NCBI GenBank assembly: GCA_014305025.1
Contig: JACRTY010000016.1
Span: 51,922-107,780, forward strand
From: Candidatus Nyctobacter psychrophilus
Lineage (GTDB): Bacteria > Vulcanimicrobiota > Vulcanimicrobiia > Vulcanimicrobiales > Vulcanimicrobiaceae
Direction of reading: 5' to 3'
DNA length: 55,859 nucleotides
The position numbers and the translations under genes are program-made. This document shows, one piece after another, positions 18,629-27,626 of this stretch. Within the stretch, counting starts at the first letter, position 1. Each line of letters begins with the position of its first letter. The notes below the pieces were generated by a model. The model did not search any database and had not been told where the DNA came from. It saw only the letters and a program-made list of their open reading frames with translations.

Positions 18629-19615
18629 CTGGTCAGCCTCATCGAAGCGCATCTCGCGCGGACGCTCGAGCGCCATCGCGGAGCATCGCCGGTTTACGAG
18701 ATGCTGCGCTTTCATTTCGGATACGACGAGCCGGGGAAGTTTCAGTCCGGCAAGCGTCTGCGGCCGCAACTTCTCTTGCGCACGGCGCTCGAAGAAGGCG
18801 GCCGGATCGAGGAGGCCCTCGATGCCGCCGTGGCCATCGAAATTCTGCACAACTACTCCCTCGTTCACGACGACATCGAGGACGGCGACGAACTGCGCCA
18901 CGGACGGACGACGATTTGGAAGCGCTTCGGCGTGCCGCACGGGATCAACACGGGAGACGCGCTCTGCGCGATCAGCTACTTGACGTTGCTGCACGAACAC
19001 TCGTGTGCTCCGGCCGAGCGCGTCGTCGCAATGCTGCACGTGCTGCACGAGGCGAACCTGCACATGTGCGAGGGGCAGGGCCTCGATATCGGCTTCGAGA
19101 CGCGCTCCATCGTAACGATGGCGCAGTACCGCGACATGATCGCGGGTAAAACGGGAGCGCTCTTTTCCGCGTCGTGCGAACTGGGCGCGCTCGCGGCCGG
19201 CTGCACGTGGGAACGCGCCCGGCAGTATGCGCGGTTGGGGCGCGCGTACGGTCTCGCTTTCCAAATTCGCGACGACGTGCTGGGCACGTGGGGCACGACC
19301 GACGTGACGGGAAAGCCCAGCGGCGCGGACATCGCGCGGCGCAAGTGGAGCTTCCCCATCGTCTGGGCGCTTGGCACGCCCCCCTCGCGCGACCGCGAGA
19401 TCGTGGCGCGCGCGTACGATACCAACGCGTGCATCGCCCGCGAGCACGTCGGCGACGTGATCGCCGCCCTCGATCGCTTGGGGGCCCGCGCGGCAGCGGA
19501 CGCCGTCCATGACCGCGCCCTCGACGACGCCGATGCGCTGGCCGCCGAAGCGCACGTCGACGCCAACGCGTCCATTCGGAATTTTCTCGCGCTCGGCGCC
19601 CGGCGTGTTGCGTAG
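18629..19615 (+). CDS. polyprenyl diphosphate synthase (FPP/GGPP synthase family), start uncertain
   Basis: The product condenses IPP with allylic diphosphates. It has QSGKRLRPQ, the first aspartate-rich motif HDDIEDGDELRHGRTT, and the second at QIRDDVLGTWG. No ATG, GTG or TTG lies near the beginning of the fold. AGGAGG at 18608-18613 is followed by GTA, ACC, GTC, GAG and then CTG at 18629, which I use provisionally although 15 bases is a long spacing. ATG 18544 inside ispH would add 28 unusual residues. The gene follows ispH directly, so its substrates are made by its neighbour. Product chain length cannot be told. Confidence 0.8.
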   Translation: MVSLIEAHLARTLERHRGASPVYEMLRFHFGYDEPGKFQSGKRLRPQLLLRTALEEGGRIEEALDAAVAIEILHNYSLVHDDIEDGDELRHGRTTIWKRFGVPHGINTGDALCAISYLTLLHEHSCAPAERVVAMLHVLHEANLHMCEGQGLDIGFETRSIVTMAQYRDMIAGKTGALFSASCELGALAAGCTWERARQYARLGRAYGLAFQIRDDVLGTWGTTDVTGKPSGADIARRKWSFPIVWALGTPPSRDREIVARAYDTNACIAREHVGDVIAALDRLGARAAADAVHDRALDDADALAAEAHVDANASIRNFLALGARRVA

Positions 19616-22600
19616 CGGCGTTTCGCGCATCGCCGCAGCGGAGCAAAGGCGCGAATCCACGGCCGCTCTCTCCACGCCGCTGCTGTTGGGCGGGATGTTA
19701 CTGCTCGCGCTGGCCGTGCGCTTGTTGCTGATCGGCGGTGCAGGCTTCGTCAACGACGTGTCGACGTTCGAAGCCTGGACGTTGAGCTTGGCTTCCGGGC
19801 CGCTGCGCAGTTTCTACGCCAGCGCCAAGTTCGTCGATTATCCGCCCGGCTATTTTTTCGTACTGGCGTTCGTCGGCCACGTCTGTAAGGCGCTCGTCCA
19901 CGCCGATCCGACCTGGAGCGCGCTCAAGGTTGCGGTCAAACTGCCCGCGGTCATCGCGGACCTCGTCGACACCGTCCTGATCTTCGCCCTCGTGCGCCGC
20001 TTCGCGTCCAAGACCTGGGCGTTCGGCGCGGCGGCACTGTTTGCGTTCAATCCGGCGATCGTCTTCATCTCGGCCTATTGGGGACAAGTCGACTCGGTCG
20101 CCGGTGGGTTAGCGCTCGGGTCGCTGCTGCTGATCGTAGCGGCCGACGGACACCCCGGCCGCCGGCAAACGCTTCTCATCGTCAATGCCTGGCTGTTGCT
20201 GGCATTCTCAATCCTGATGAAGCCGCCGGCGATCGTGCTCGTCCCGCTCTATCTCGCCTACGTGTTCACCACGCAGGATGGAGCGCTGCGCGCGCGGCGC
20301 GCGATCGCGACGGGCTACGGCATCGTCGCCGCTTTGCTGCTCGCGTACCTTTCGGCGTTCGCGTTTCACGCCGGAATGAATCCGGCCGACCAATTCGCCT
20401 GGCTCTACGGACGTTATCACTACGCCTCGGGCGTCTACCCGTATAATTCGGTCAACGCGTTCAACCTGTACGTCGCGGCCGCCGGCCACTTCTGGCAGCC
20501 CGATGGAACCTTGATTCCGAACTGGTCCATCGGTGGCCACGAAGTCGGCTTGCCACAGTACGCGTGGGGCATCGCGCTCTTCATCGGCGCGGTGCTCTTG
20601 GTCGTGTCGCGCTACCTGCAGCGGCGCGACGCGCCGGCGCTGGTCGAAGCGGCGATGATCCTTTCGCTCGGCTACTTCGTCTTGTCGACCCGCATGCACG
20701 AGCGCTACATTTTCAACGCGGTCATGTTCGCGACGCCGCTGATCTTCATGCGCCGCCGTTATCTCTACGCTGCCATCATCGTCTCGCTGACGTTGCTGGC
20801 CAACCTGTATTACTCGCTCGACTACCTCAACGTGATGACGGCGCACGTCGCCGGCGTCGATCCGACGGACTTGGTGCCGTGGCTGAGCCGGCCCGCCGCG
20901 CTGCTCAACGTCGGGACGTTTTTCTATCTCGGCTACGTGTTCTTGGGTCCCGGCAGCGACGTGCTGGAGAACGTCGGTGCCGGTGCCGGCGTGGCGCTCG
21001 CGCGGGCGCGCGCGTGGTTCTCGCCGCTCGAGGGCATTTATGCGATGCGTCCGCTCGATTGGTGGCTGGCGGGCGGCCTCACCGTGGCGGCCTTCATCGT
21101 CACCGTGATCGGTTACACGGTGCCGAGCGAAAAAATCTTCGACGAGATCTACTACGCGCGGGCCGGCGAAGAATACCTGGGCCACAAAGAGATTTTCGAG
21201 TTCACTCATCCGCCGCTGACCAAGCTCATCATCACGCTGTCGATGATGCTCTTCGGCGGCTTGCACGGCTTGGGCGACACGTCGGCGGGCTGGCGCTTCC
21301 TCAACCTCGTCGTCGGGGCGCTGATGGTCTTCATCACGTATCTGTTCGCAAAGCGGCTTTTCGGGTCGACGCTGTTCGCGACGATTGCGGCCTTCTTATT
21401 GACGATCGACGGCTTCCGGTTTGCGCAGGCCCGCATCGCGACGCCGGAAATTACCGTCGCGTTTTTCACGTTGGTGACGCTCTACGCGTTTTACCGCTTT
21501 TGGATTGCCAGCCAGGTCCGCGTGGCGCCGGCGCTCGATCGGCGGATCGCCGCGCGCGAGGGTTTTGCGCTCGCCGCCGGATTGCTGCTGGCGGCAGGCT
21601 TGTCGGTGCTGTTGCTGCCCGGACAGTCGGCGGCGGCTCACGTCGTGTTCTTCCTCTACTTGGGCTGCGGCGCGTACGCCGCCATCCGCCTCGCAGCGCC
21701 GCGCTTTTTGGGTGCGAAAGCGATGACCTCGTACGCGGACGGATCGCTCGTGTTCGGAAAATCGCTGCACACGCCCGACGGCGGCAGCGTACCGCTCGAC
21801 CGGGGCGCCGCAGCGGTCGCCGGCGCGGCGACGCAGCTCACCAAAAACGGCCTCGTTTATGAGACCGACGGCTTGCGCATCAGCTACGCGCGCGATGGTT
21901 CCGTCCGCTATGCGAGCGAGGGCGGCGAAGCGCTCTTCGCGCAGGGAACGATGCAGGCCGACGGCGTTACGCTCGACGGCCGGCGTGACGGCATGCGCTG
22001 GTTGCTGATTCTCGCGCTATCCGCGGGCTGTCTCGGCGCCTCGAAATGGAACGGGCTGTTCGATTTTTTCGTCGTTTGGCTGCTCGTGCTCTTTGTCGTC
22101 TCCCAGCGCTATTGGGCGGCCCTGGCGCGCGGTCTCGGCCTGATGAGCGCCAAGGCCGCGCCGGCGGCATGGGGCAATCCCCTCGGCTTTTCGGCCGACA
22201 CGATCGTGACGTTGATGCTCTTCGTCGGCGGGACGATTTACGCTCTCTGCTACATTCCGTACTTCAGCCTCCACCACAACGTGGCCGATCTGGTCTCGCT
22301 GCAGCAGCAGATGTACATCTATCACGCCGATACCGTGGCCAAAGCGACGCATCCCTACTCGTCCAAATGGTGGCAGTGGCCGCTATTGCAGATCCCGATC
22401 TCGTATTACTATCACGACTTCCGCACCGGCGCCGCCGTGTCCGACGGCAATGCGTGCTGCGTGGCGGAAATTTTGGCGTTGCCCAATCCGTTAACGTGGT
22501 GGCTTGGGTTGTTGACGGTGCCGTTCATGGGCTGGATCGCCTGGCGCGAGAAGCACAAGGGCTTTACCTTACTGTTCGTGGCCTACTTCATCCAGTGGCT

Positions 22601-22898
22601 GCCGTGGATTACGTCGCCGCGCATCACGTTCGAGTATCACTTTTTTCCGAATCTGGCGATCATCATCTTGGCCGACACGCTGCTCGTTGCGCGCGTCTGG
22701 CAGTTCGGCGCCCGCATTACGCAAGGCCTGAACTGGTACCGCATCGGCGTCGGTGCTTTTCTGGCCCTGTCGCTTGCGTCGTTCGCGTTCTTCTATCCGG
22801 TCGTCGCAGGCTCGCACATCTCGTACAACGCGTGGAATGCGCGCATGCTGACCGGAGCCGAAGGCAGCAACTGGATCAACCCGCACCCGGGGAAGTGA
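19605..22898 (+). CDS. giant fused GT-C glycosyltransferase: GT39/Gpi18-like half plus protein O-mannosyltransferase-like half
   Basis: About 1097 residues with two polytopic halves. Residues about 30-440 resemble lipid-linked-sugar mannosyltransferases (acidic VNDVSTFEAWTLSL loop, YPPGYFF, then many helices). Residues about 483-1090 resemble dolichyl-phosphate-mannose-protein mannosyltransferases: FDEIYYARAGEEYLGH, THPPLTKLII, THPYSSKWWQWP and SPRITFEYHFFP are family hallmarks. A roughly 90-residue soluble, beta-rich segment (about 703-795) is inserted between helices of the second half. The start is uncertain: GTG 19605 and TTG 19608 overlap the previous stop, and ATG 19695 is later but still precedes the first helix. 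The location after isoprenoid genes fits use of a polyprenyl-phosphate sugar donor. Confidence 0.8.
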   Translation: MLRSGVSRIAAAEQRRESTAALSTPLLLGGMLLLALAVRLLLIGGAGFVNDVSTFEAWTLSLASGPLRSFYASAKFVDYPPGYFFVLAFVGHVCKALVHADPTWSALKVAVKLPAVIADLVDTVLIFALVRRFASKTWAFGAAALFAFNPAIVFISAYWGQVDSVAGGLALGSLLLIVAADGHPGRRQTLLIVNAWLLLAFSILMKPPAIVLVPLYLAYVFTTQDGALRARRAIATGYGIVAALLLAYLSAFAFHAGMNPADQFAWLYGRYHYASGVYPYNSVNAFNLYVAAAGHFWQPDGTLIPNWSIGGHEVGLPQYAWGIALFIGAVLLVVSRYLQRRDAPALVEAAMILSLGYFVLSTRMHERYIFNAVMFATPLIFMRRRYLYAAIIVSLTLLANLYYSLDYLNVMTAHVAGVDPTDLVPWLSRPAALLNVGTFFYLGYVFLGPGSDVLENVGAGAGVALARARAWFSPLEGIYAMRPLDWWLAGGLTVAAFIVTVIGYTVPSEKIFDEIYYARAGEEYLGHKEIFEFTHPPLTKLIITLSMMLFGGLHGLGDTSAGWRFLNLVVGALMVFITYLFAKRLFGSTLFATIAAFLLTIDGFRFAQARIATPEITVAFFTLVTLYAFYRFWIASQVRVAPALDRRIAAREGFALAAGLLLAAGLSVLLLPGQSAAAHVVFFLYLGCGAYAAIRLAAPRFLGAKAMTSYADGSLVFGKSLHTPDGGSVPLDRGAAAVAGAATQLTKNGLVYETDGLRISYARDGSVRYASEGGEALFAQGTMQADGVTLDGRRDGMRWLLILALSAGCLGASKWNGLFDFFVVWLLVLFVVSQRYWAALARGLGLMSAKAAPAAWGNPLGFSADTIVTLMLFVGGTIYALCYIPYFSLHHNVADLVSLQQQMYIYHADTVAKATHPYSSKWWQWPLLQIPISYYYHDFRTGAAVSDGNACCVAEILALPNPLTWWLGLLTVPFMGWIAWREKHKGFTLLFVAYFIQWLPWITSPRITFEYHFFPNLAIIILADTLLVARVWQFGARITQGLNWYRIGVGAFLALSLASFAFFYPVVAGSHISYNAWNARMLTGAEGSNWINPHPGK

Positions 22899-22901
22899 GC
22901 G

Positions 22902-23660
22902 ATGTCCGGACATTCGAAGTGGCACAACATCAAGCTGAAAAAGGGCAAGGTCGACGCCCAGCGCGGCGCCTTGTTCACCAAGCTTTCCAAGGAACTGATC
23001 CTTGCGGCCAAGGGCGGCTCGCCCGATCCCGAGGCGAATTACCGCTTGAAGATGGCCGTCGAAAAAGCGCGCGAGAACAACATGCCGCAAGACAACATCA
23101 AGCGGGCCATCGCGCGGGCCGGCGGCGCCGAAGGCGACCGGGAAATCGTCGAGATGCGCTACGAAGGCCATGGGCCGGCGGGCGTCGCGGTGGTCGTCGA
23201 TGCCGCGACCGACAATCGGAACCGCACGGCGGCGGAGCTGCGCTTCGTGTTCAGTCGCCACGGGGGCGCGCTGGGCGAGAGCGGTTCGGTCGCTTGGATG
23301 TTCGAGCCGCGCGGACTGCTCGAGGTCGAGAACGGTAAGCGCGACGAAGACGCGCTGATGGAAGCGGCGCTCGTGCCCGGCGTCGTCGACGTGCACTTCG
23401 ATGACGGCTCGGCCGGAGGCCGCTCGGTCATCGTGACGCAGCCCGACCGGTTGGCGGCGGTGCGCGAGGCGCTGGTTCGCAGCGGACTGCGCGTGACCTC
23501 GATGGTTTTGGGCGTTGAGGCCAAGACGAGCGTGACCCCGCACAACGGCGAACTCGGCGAGGTCGTCGACCTCCTCGACGCGCTCGAAGAGCACGAAGAC
23601 GTGCAGCGCGTCTTCTCGAACGCGAAACTCGATCTCGCCCAATACGAAGCGCTCGCCTGA
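22902..23660 (+). CDS. yebC: YebC/PmpR family DNA-binding / translation factor
   Basis: The 252-residue product begins MSGHSKWHNIKLKKGKVDAQ, the family signature, and continues with DNIKRAIARAGG, RNRTAAELRFVF and GGALGESGSVAWMF. Members have been described as transcription regulators and as factors relieving ribosome stalling at proline stretches. The length is usual. ATG 22902 follows the previous stop by three bases. In many bacteria yebC is next to ruvC; here it lies in an envelope and carbohydrate operon. Confidence 0.93.
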   Translation: MSGHSKWHNIKLKKGKVDAQRGALFTKLSKELILAAKGGSPDPEANYRLKMAVEKARENNMPQDNIKRAIARAGGAEGDREIVEMRYEGHGPAGVAVVVDAATDNRNRTAAELRFVFSRHGGALGESGSVAWMFEPRGLLEVENGKRDEDALMEAALVPGVVDVHFDDGSAGGRSVIVTQPDRLAAVREALVRSGLRVTSMVLGVEAKTSVTPHNGELGEVVDLLDALEEHEDVQRVFSNAKLDLAQYEALA

Positions 23661-24802
23661 TGCGACGCGTGGCGGTCGACGGCGGTGCGGCAAGCGGTTC
23701 CCGGCCGCGTCCGCGCGGTGGTCGCTGGTGGGCGCGGCAGGATTGGTGGTTCGCGCTCGCGTTGGCGTTTTTCGTGGGCGTGACGGTGTGGTTCGGGCGC
23801 GCCATCCAAGACTTCCTCACGCCGCCTGCCAAAACGATTGCCGCGCCCGCTCTTGTGGGGGAGACGCTGTCCGACGCCGTCGGCACCGCGCAGAGCTTAC
23901 GCCTGACGACGACGGTCGTACAACGAACGCCGAGCGACCGCTATCCGCGCGATGTCGTCATGCGGCAAGACCCGCTCGCCGGCGCTCAAGTGCGTCAGGG
24001 TCGCCGCATTTCGCTGGTCGTGTCCAACGGCGTGCAGATTTTTCCGATGCCCGATCTGCGGTATGAATCGCGGCGCGAACTTGGGCTCGATCTCTCGCAC
24101 TACAAACTGCAGTTAGGTAAGGTGAAGGTCGTTCAGAGCGACGAGGTGCCCTCCGAAGCGGTCGTCGCGCAAGATCCGCCGCCGCTGACGTCGGTGCGCG
24201 CCGGCAGCATCGTCAACGTCGACATTGCCAAGGGCGGTCCCGAAACGATCCGGGTTCCGCAGTTCGTCGGCAAGACGATCGACGAAGCTCGCGCCGACGC
24301 CGCCCGGAGCCGGGTGCACTTCGGGCAGATCGTTTGGACGCCGTTCGGGCGGTACGGGCCGCCGCGCGGCGAAATCGTCGCGCAGAAACCCGGCGCCGGC
24401 AGCGAGATCGGATCGTTCCAATCGGTGTCCGTGCAGGTGAGCGCCGGACCGCGCGAAGCGGGCTATCTCGTGCGCCAGGTGCACGCCACGGCAACCGTAC
24501 CGCAGGACGCGGCCGCTCAAGACGGCAAGTCGCCGTCGGTTCGCGTCGAGGTGCATGACGAAACCGGCACGTGGAACGTCTACAACGCGTATGCCCAACC
24601 CAAACAAAAGCTCGATTTCAATTTGACGGTGGTTGGAACCGCCGAACTCGATATCTTCGTAAACAACGAATTGATCAGTTCGACCAAACTCGGAGCCGAG
24701 CCACCCGTCCAGGAATCGCAGAAACTCGGGCCGCCGCCGAAGGGCTCGCATGCGCCGCCTGCACTCCAACGCTCGGAGGCGCCGAAGGCGGCCCCGAGAT
24801 GA
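23660..24802 (+). CDS. single-pass membrane protein with three PASTA-like repeats
   Basis: The 380-residue product has a basic cytoplasmic tail, one transmembrane helix (about residues 29-50, WWFALALAFFVGVTVWFG) and three extracytoplasmic PASTA-like units (APALVGETLSDAV..., FPMPDLRYESRRELG..., VPQFVGKTIDEAR...), then a small beta domain and a Pro-rich tail. PASTA repeats bind peptidoglycan fragments or lipid II in Ser/Thr kinases and penicillin-binding proteins. No kinase or transpeptidase domain is attached here, so it may be a sensor or scaffold. Its ATG overlaps the yebC stop and its stop overlaps rpe as ATGA. Confidence 0.8.
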   Translation: MRRVAVDGGAASGSRPRPRGGRWWARQDWWFALALAFFVGVTVWFGRAIQDFLTPPAKTIAAPALVGETLSDAVGTAQSLRLTTTVVQRTPSDRYPRDVVMRQDPLAGAQVRQGRRISLVVSNGVQIFPMPDLRYESRRELGLDLSHYKLQLGKVKVVQSDEVPSEAVVAQDPPPLTSVRAGSIVNVDIAKGGPETIRVPQFVGKTIDEARADAARSRVHFGQIVWTPFGRYGPPRGEIVAQKPGAGSEIGSFQSVSVQVSAGPREAGYLVRQVHATATVPQDAAAQDGKSPSVRVEVHDETGTWNVYNAYAQPKQKLDFNLTVVGTAELDIFVNNELISSTKLGAEPPVQESQKLGPPPKGSHAPPALQRSEAPKAAPR

Positions 24803-25470
24803 AAATCGCGCCCTCGCTCTTGTCGGCTGACTTCAGCCGCATCGCCGATCAAATCGCCCTCGTCGAAAGCGCTGGAGCGGACTACTTGCACCTCGACGTG
24901 ATGGATGGCCGCTTCGTTCCCAACATCACCTGGGGCCCCAAGATCGTCGGCGATCTGCGTAAACTCTCACCGCTGTGTTTCGACGTTCATCTGATGATCG
25001 TCGAGCCCGAACGGTACGTCGACGAATTCCGCGAAGCAGGCGCCGACATCATCACGTTTCATTTGGAGGCGACGTCGCACGCGCAGCGTCTGCTGACGTA
25101 CATCCGCTCGTTCGGGGCCAAGGCCGGCATCGCGCTGTGCCCGCAAACGCCCGTCGCGATGCTCGACGATCTGATCGACGACCTCGACTTGCTGCTGGTC
25201 ATGAGCGTGAACCCGGGATTCGGCGGCCAAAGCTACATCCCCAACTCGGAGAAGAAAGTGCGCGAAGCGCGGGCGCTGATCGATGCGCGCAATCCGCGCT
25301 GTGAACTGGAGATCGACGGCGGAATCGGGCGCAAGAACATCGCCGACGTCGTCCGTGCCGGCGTCGATGTCGTCGTCATGGGTTCGAGCATCTTCGGCGC
25401 AGCCGAGCCCGCGGGCGAACTGCAGCAGTTGCGCGCGCTCGGCACGCCCGTGGCCGGCGCGCTGCGCTGA
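24799..25470 (+). CDS. rpe: ribulose-phosphate 3-epimerase
   Basis: The 223-residue TIM-barrel enzyme interconverts ribulose-5-P and xylulose-5-P in the pentose phosphate pathway. Motifs seen are APSLLSADFSR, the metal and substrate residues in HLDVMDGRFVPN, VHLMI, MSVNPGFGGQ and the C-terminal DGGIGRKN with VMGSSIF. ATG 24799 overlaps the stop of the PASTA gene (ATGA); the longer frame from 24571 is a shadow of that gene. In several phyla rpe follows PASTA kinase or ribosome-associated GTPase genes, as it does here with a PASTA protein. Confidence 0.95.
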   Translation: MKIAPSLLSADFSRIADQIALVESAGADYLHLDVMDGRFVPNITWGPKIVGDLRKLSPLCFDVHLMIVEPERYVDEFREAGADIITFHLEATSHAQRLLTYIRSFGAKAGIALCPQTPVAMLDDLIDDLDLLLVMSVNPGFGGQSYIPNSEKKVREARALIDARNPRCELEIDGGIGRKNIADVVRAGVDVVVMGSSIFGAAEPAGELQQLRALGTPVAGALR

Positions 25471-26474
25471 ACGAAGACGCGCTCGTCGCGGCGCTCCGTG
25501 CGATCGTCGAAGCGCCGGCGCCGCGCGGCAAGCCGGAACCCCGCGGGGTCGTTCTCGGGATCGGAGACGACGCCGCCGTCTGGCAACCCTCACGTTCGCA
25601 CCTCGCGGTCATCACGACCGACGCCCTCGTCGACGGCGTCCACTTTCTTGCGCAGGCGATGGACCCGGCTGCGATCGGACACCGCGCCCTGGCCTGCAAT
25701 CTTTCCGACGTGGCGGCCATGGGCGCACGTCCGTTGCTGGCGACCGTTGCGCTCGGCGTCCCGTCCGAAACGAGCGAAGCGTGGATTCTGAACTGTTACC
25801 GCGGCATGGCCGCCCTGGCGGCCGAGCACGGCACGCGCATCGTGGGCGGCGACATTGTACGGGCTCCGGCGCTGATGCTCTCGCTCACCGTCGTCGGGGA
25901 GGTGTCGCGCAGCCGGCTGCGTCGCCGGGCCGCCGGACGACCCGGCGACGTCATCGCGGTGACGGGTGCGCTGGGGTTGAGCCGTGCGGGCCTTGAGCTG
26001 ACCCGCCGGCCCACGCTCGCGGTCGGGGCGCCGGCGCGCGGCGCGGCACTCGCGGCCTTTGCTACGCCGCAACCGCGGGTGCGGGAAGGCCGTTGGCTGG
26101 CAACGTCCGCCGGCGTCCACGCCATGATGGATCTCTCCGATGGGCTGTCGACGGATCTCGGGCGCCTGGTCAAAGCGGCTGCCTGTGGGGCCGTCGTGGA
26201 AGTCATTCCGGTGCACCCTCTGGCGCGCGCCGTGGCAGGCGTGGCCGGCGCCGCCGCCGAGCGCTATGCGCTTGATGGGGGTGAAGACTTCGAGCTGCTC
26301 CTGAGCGTCGCGCCGCGCGCTTTTTCCCACCTTGCTCGCCGCTTCGAAGAGCGCTTCGGCCGAGGTCTTCTAGCAATCGGACGCCTCGAAAACGAAGCCG
26401 GAGTGCGCTTATCGCAAGGCGGCGCCCTGCAAGATCTCGCGCCGACCGGTTACGATCACTTGGCCGGGAGGTAA
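25467..26474 (+). CDS. thiL: thiamine-monophosphate kinase, probable CTG start
   Basis: The enzyme phosphorylates thiamine monophosphate to thiamine diphosphate, the cofactor used by transketolase. The N-terminal GIGDDAAVW and TTDALVDGVHF, the nucleotide-binding NLSDVAAMGA, and MDLSDGLSTDL are all present. The first ordinary start is ATG 25659, which would delete GIGDDAA and the metal-binding aspartates. The same frame is open back to CTG 25467, which overlaps the rpe stop as CTGA and gives LNEDALVAALRAIVEAP as a normal N-terminus (335 residues). No riboswitch is visible. It is coupled to rpe upstream and to a regulator downstream (TAATG). Confidence 0.88.
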   Translation: MNEDALVAALRAIVEAPAPRGKPEPRGVVLGIGDDAAVWQPSRSHLAVITTDALVDGVHFLAQAMDPAAIGHRALACNLSDVAAMGARPLLATVALGVPSETSEAWILNCYRGMAALAAEHGTRIVGGDIVRAPALMLSLTVVGEVSRSRLRRRAAGRPGDVIAVTGALGLSRAGLELTRRPTLAVGAPARGAALAAFATPQPRVREGRWLATSAGVHAMMDLSDGLSTDLGRLVKAAACGAVVEVIPVHPLARAVAGVAGAAAERYALDGGEDFELLLSVAPRAFSHLARRFEERFGRGLLAIGRLENEAGVRLSQGGALQDLAPTGYDHLAGR

Positions 26475-27181
26475 TGGGTGGGGTCGCGGCCGTCAACTCG
26501 CATGGCAACGCAGCCGATTTCTCTAACGTGGAAGCAGCACTGGCCTCCGGCTCTCCCGAGGAGAGCGAACACAACCGCCGTCAGCCGACGGCGCATCCGG
26601 GTCCGATGATCCAGCGCGACTATCTCGATCCCTTGGGTTTGAGCGCGGCCAAGCTGGCGGAGCACATCGGCATGGACGGCAGGGTCTTGGATGCGATGTT
26701 GTCGGGCAAACGGTCGATCGACGTCGCGGCGGCGATTCGGTTGGGGCGCTCCCTGCAGCTCAACCCGGTCATCATCATGGAGCGTCAGACGCGCTACGAC
26801 TTCGCCGTTCTGCGCGACGACGCCGAACTGGAAAGCATCGACGTCTTACCGCGCGATGAGAACTTCCCGTTTCCGGAAATCGGCTACCTGCGCGGTCGCC
26901 TTGCGGGGCTGCGCGAGACCTGGGGTTATGGCGACGTGCGGCCCGAGACGCTCGGGTTCTTGGCGGACGCCGACTACGACGGGCACGACATGCTGCTGCG
27001 CCTGCATGACCTGCGCCCGGGCGCGCGCTTGCGCGTGTACGCGCCCGAGGGTCATGTCTTATGGGTCGGCGTCGTGCTCGAGACGCTGCAAGGTCAGCCG
27101 CTTTTGCCGTATGCACGGCCCGGCGTGTGGATCGGCTGGTTCGTGCAGCGCTACCGCGCCGACTTCATTCCGGCACGATAA
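26474..27181 (+). CDS. HTH-type protein with HigA-like domain
   Basis: The 235-residue product has a disordered N-terminus, then a helix-turn-helix domain at about residues 45-105 (DPLGLSAAKLAEHIGMD, LSGKRSIDVAAAIRLGRSL) similar to HigA/VapI addiction-module antidotes. The next 130 residues, which I do not recognise, contain a short WVGVVLETLQGQPLLPYA block. No HigB toxin gene is adjacent. It is translationally coupled to thiL (TAATG). It might be an ordinary regulator that reuses the HigA fold. Confidence 0.65.
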   Translation: MGGVAAVNSHGNAADFSNVEAALASGSPEESEHNRRQPTAHPGPMIQRDYLDPLGLSAAKLAEHIGMDGRVLDAMLSGKRSIDVAAAIRLGRSLQLNPVIIMERQTRYDFAVLRDDAELESIDVLPRDENFPFPEIGYLRGRLAGLRETWGYGDVRPETLGFLADADYDGHDMLLRLHDLRPGARLRVYAPEGHVLWVGVVLETLQGQPLLPYARPGVWIGWFVQRYRADFIPAR

Positions 27182-27515
27182 CCAGCGCCGCGGCATCGCG
27201 TTCAATCGCCACACCGCAATCGAGCAGCGCGTCGCGGCGCCCTCCGTCGCTCTTCGCGACGAACGCAAGCAGCAGCGCCCGCTCGCGGCGGGTCTGTACG
27301 CACGCCGCGTGCGGCTGGGAAGAAACGCGCCGCACCGTGCCGTCGGGCACGAATGGCGCCGGATCTGCCGGCACTGGCCCCGTGATCCGCAACTGCGACG
27401 GATCGTGCTCGATCAGCCAGGTATACACGTGCGTCCCGTAGCGTCGGTCGAGGAGGGCTGCCTCCGTATGTGGATCGCGCCGGCCGCAACCGCTCAGGCT
27501 CAACATCGCGAGCAA
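27165..27515 (-). CDS. small putative lipoprotein of unknown function
   Basis: This 116-residue frame starts with TTG 27515 and has a lipobox-like MLAMLSLSGC followed by a polar mature part. The open frame extends further upstream (NNDALIVALLAM), which lengthens the hydrophobic segment, but no better start codon is available. It overlaps the end of the convergent HigA-like gene by 17 bases and lies 111 bases downstream of rpmB in the same direction. I do not recognise the family; it may be a real small gene. Confidence 0.45.
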   Translation of the reverse strand: MLAMLSLSGCGRRDPHTEAALLDRRYGTHVYTWLIEHDPSQLRITGPVPADPAPFVPDGTVRRVSSQPHAACVQTRRERALLLAFVAKSDGGRRDALLDCGVAIERDAAALVIVPE

Positions 27516-27626
27516 AGCAACAATGAGGGCGTCGTTGTTTCGGTCAGATCGAGGCGCGAGGGGGCGACGTTTCCAAATGGAAGTCAGTTCCTTCGTAACG
27601 ATGAGCCGGCCGAAACGACGGCCGCC

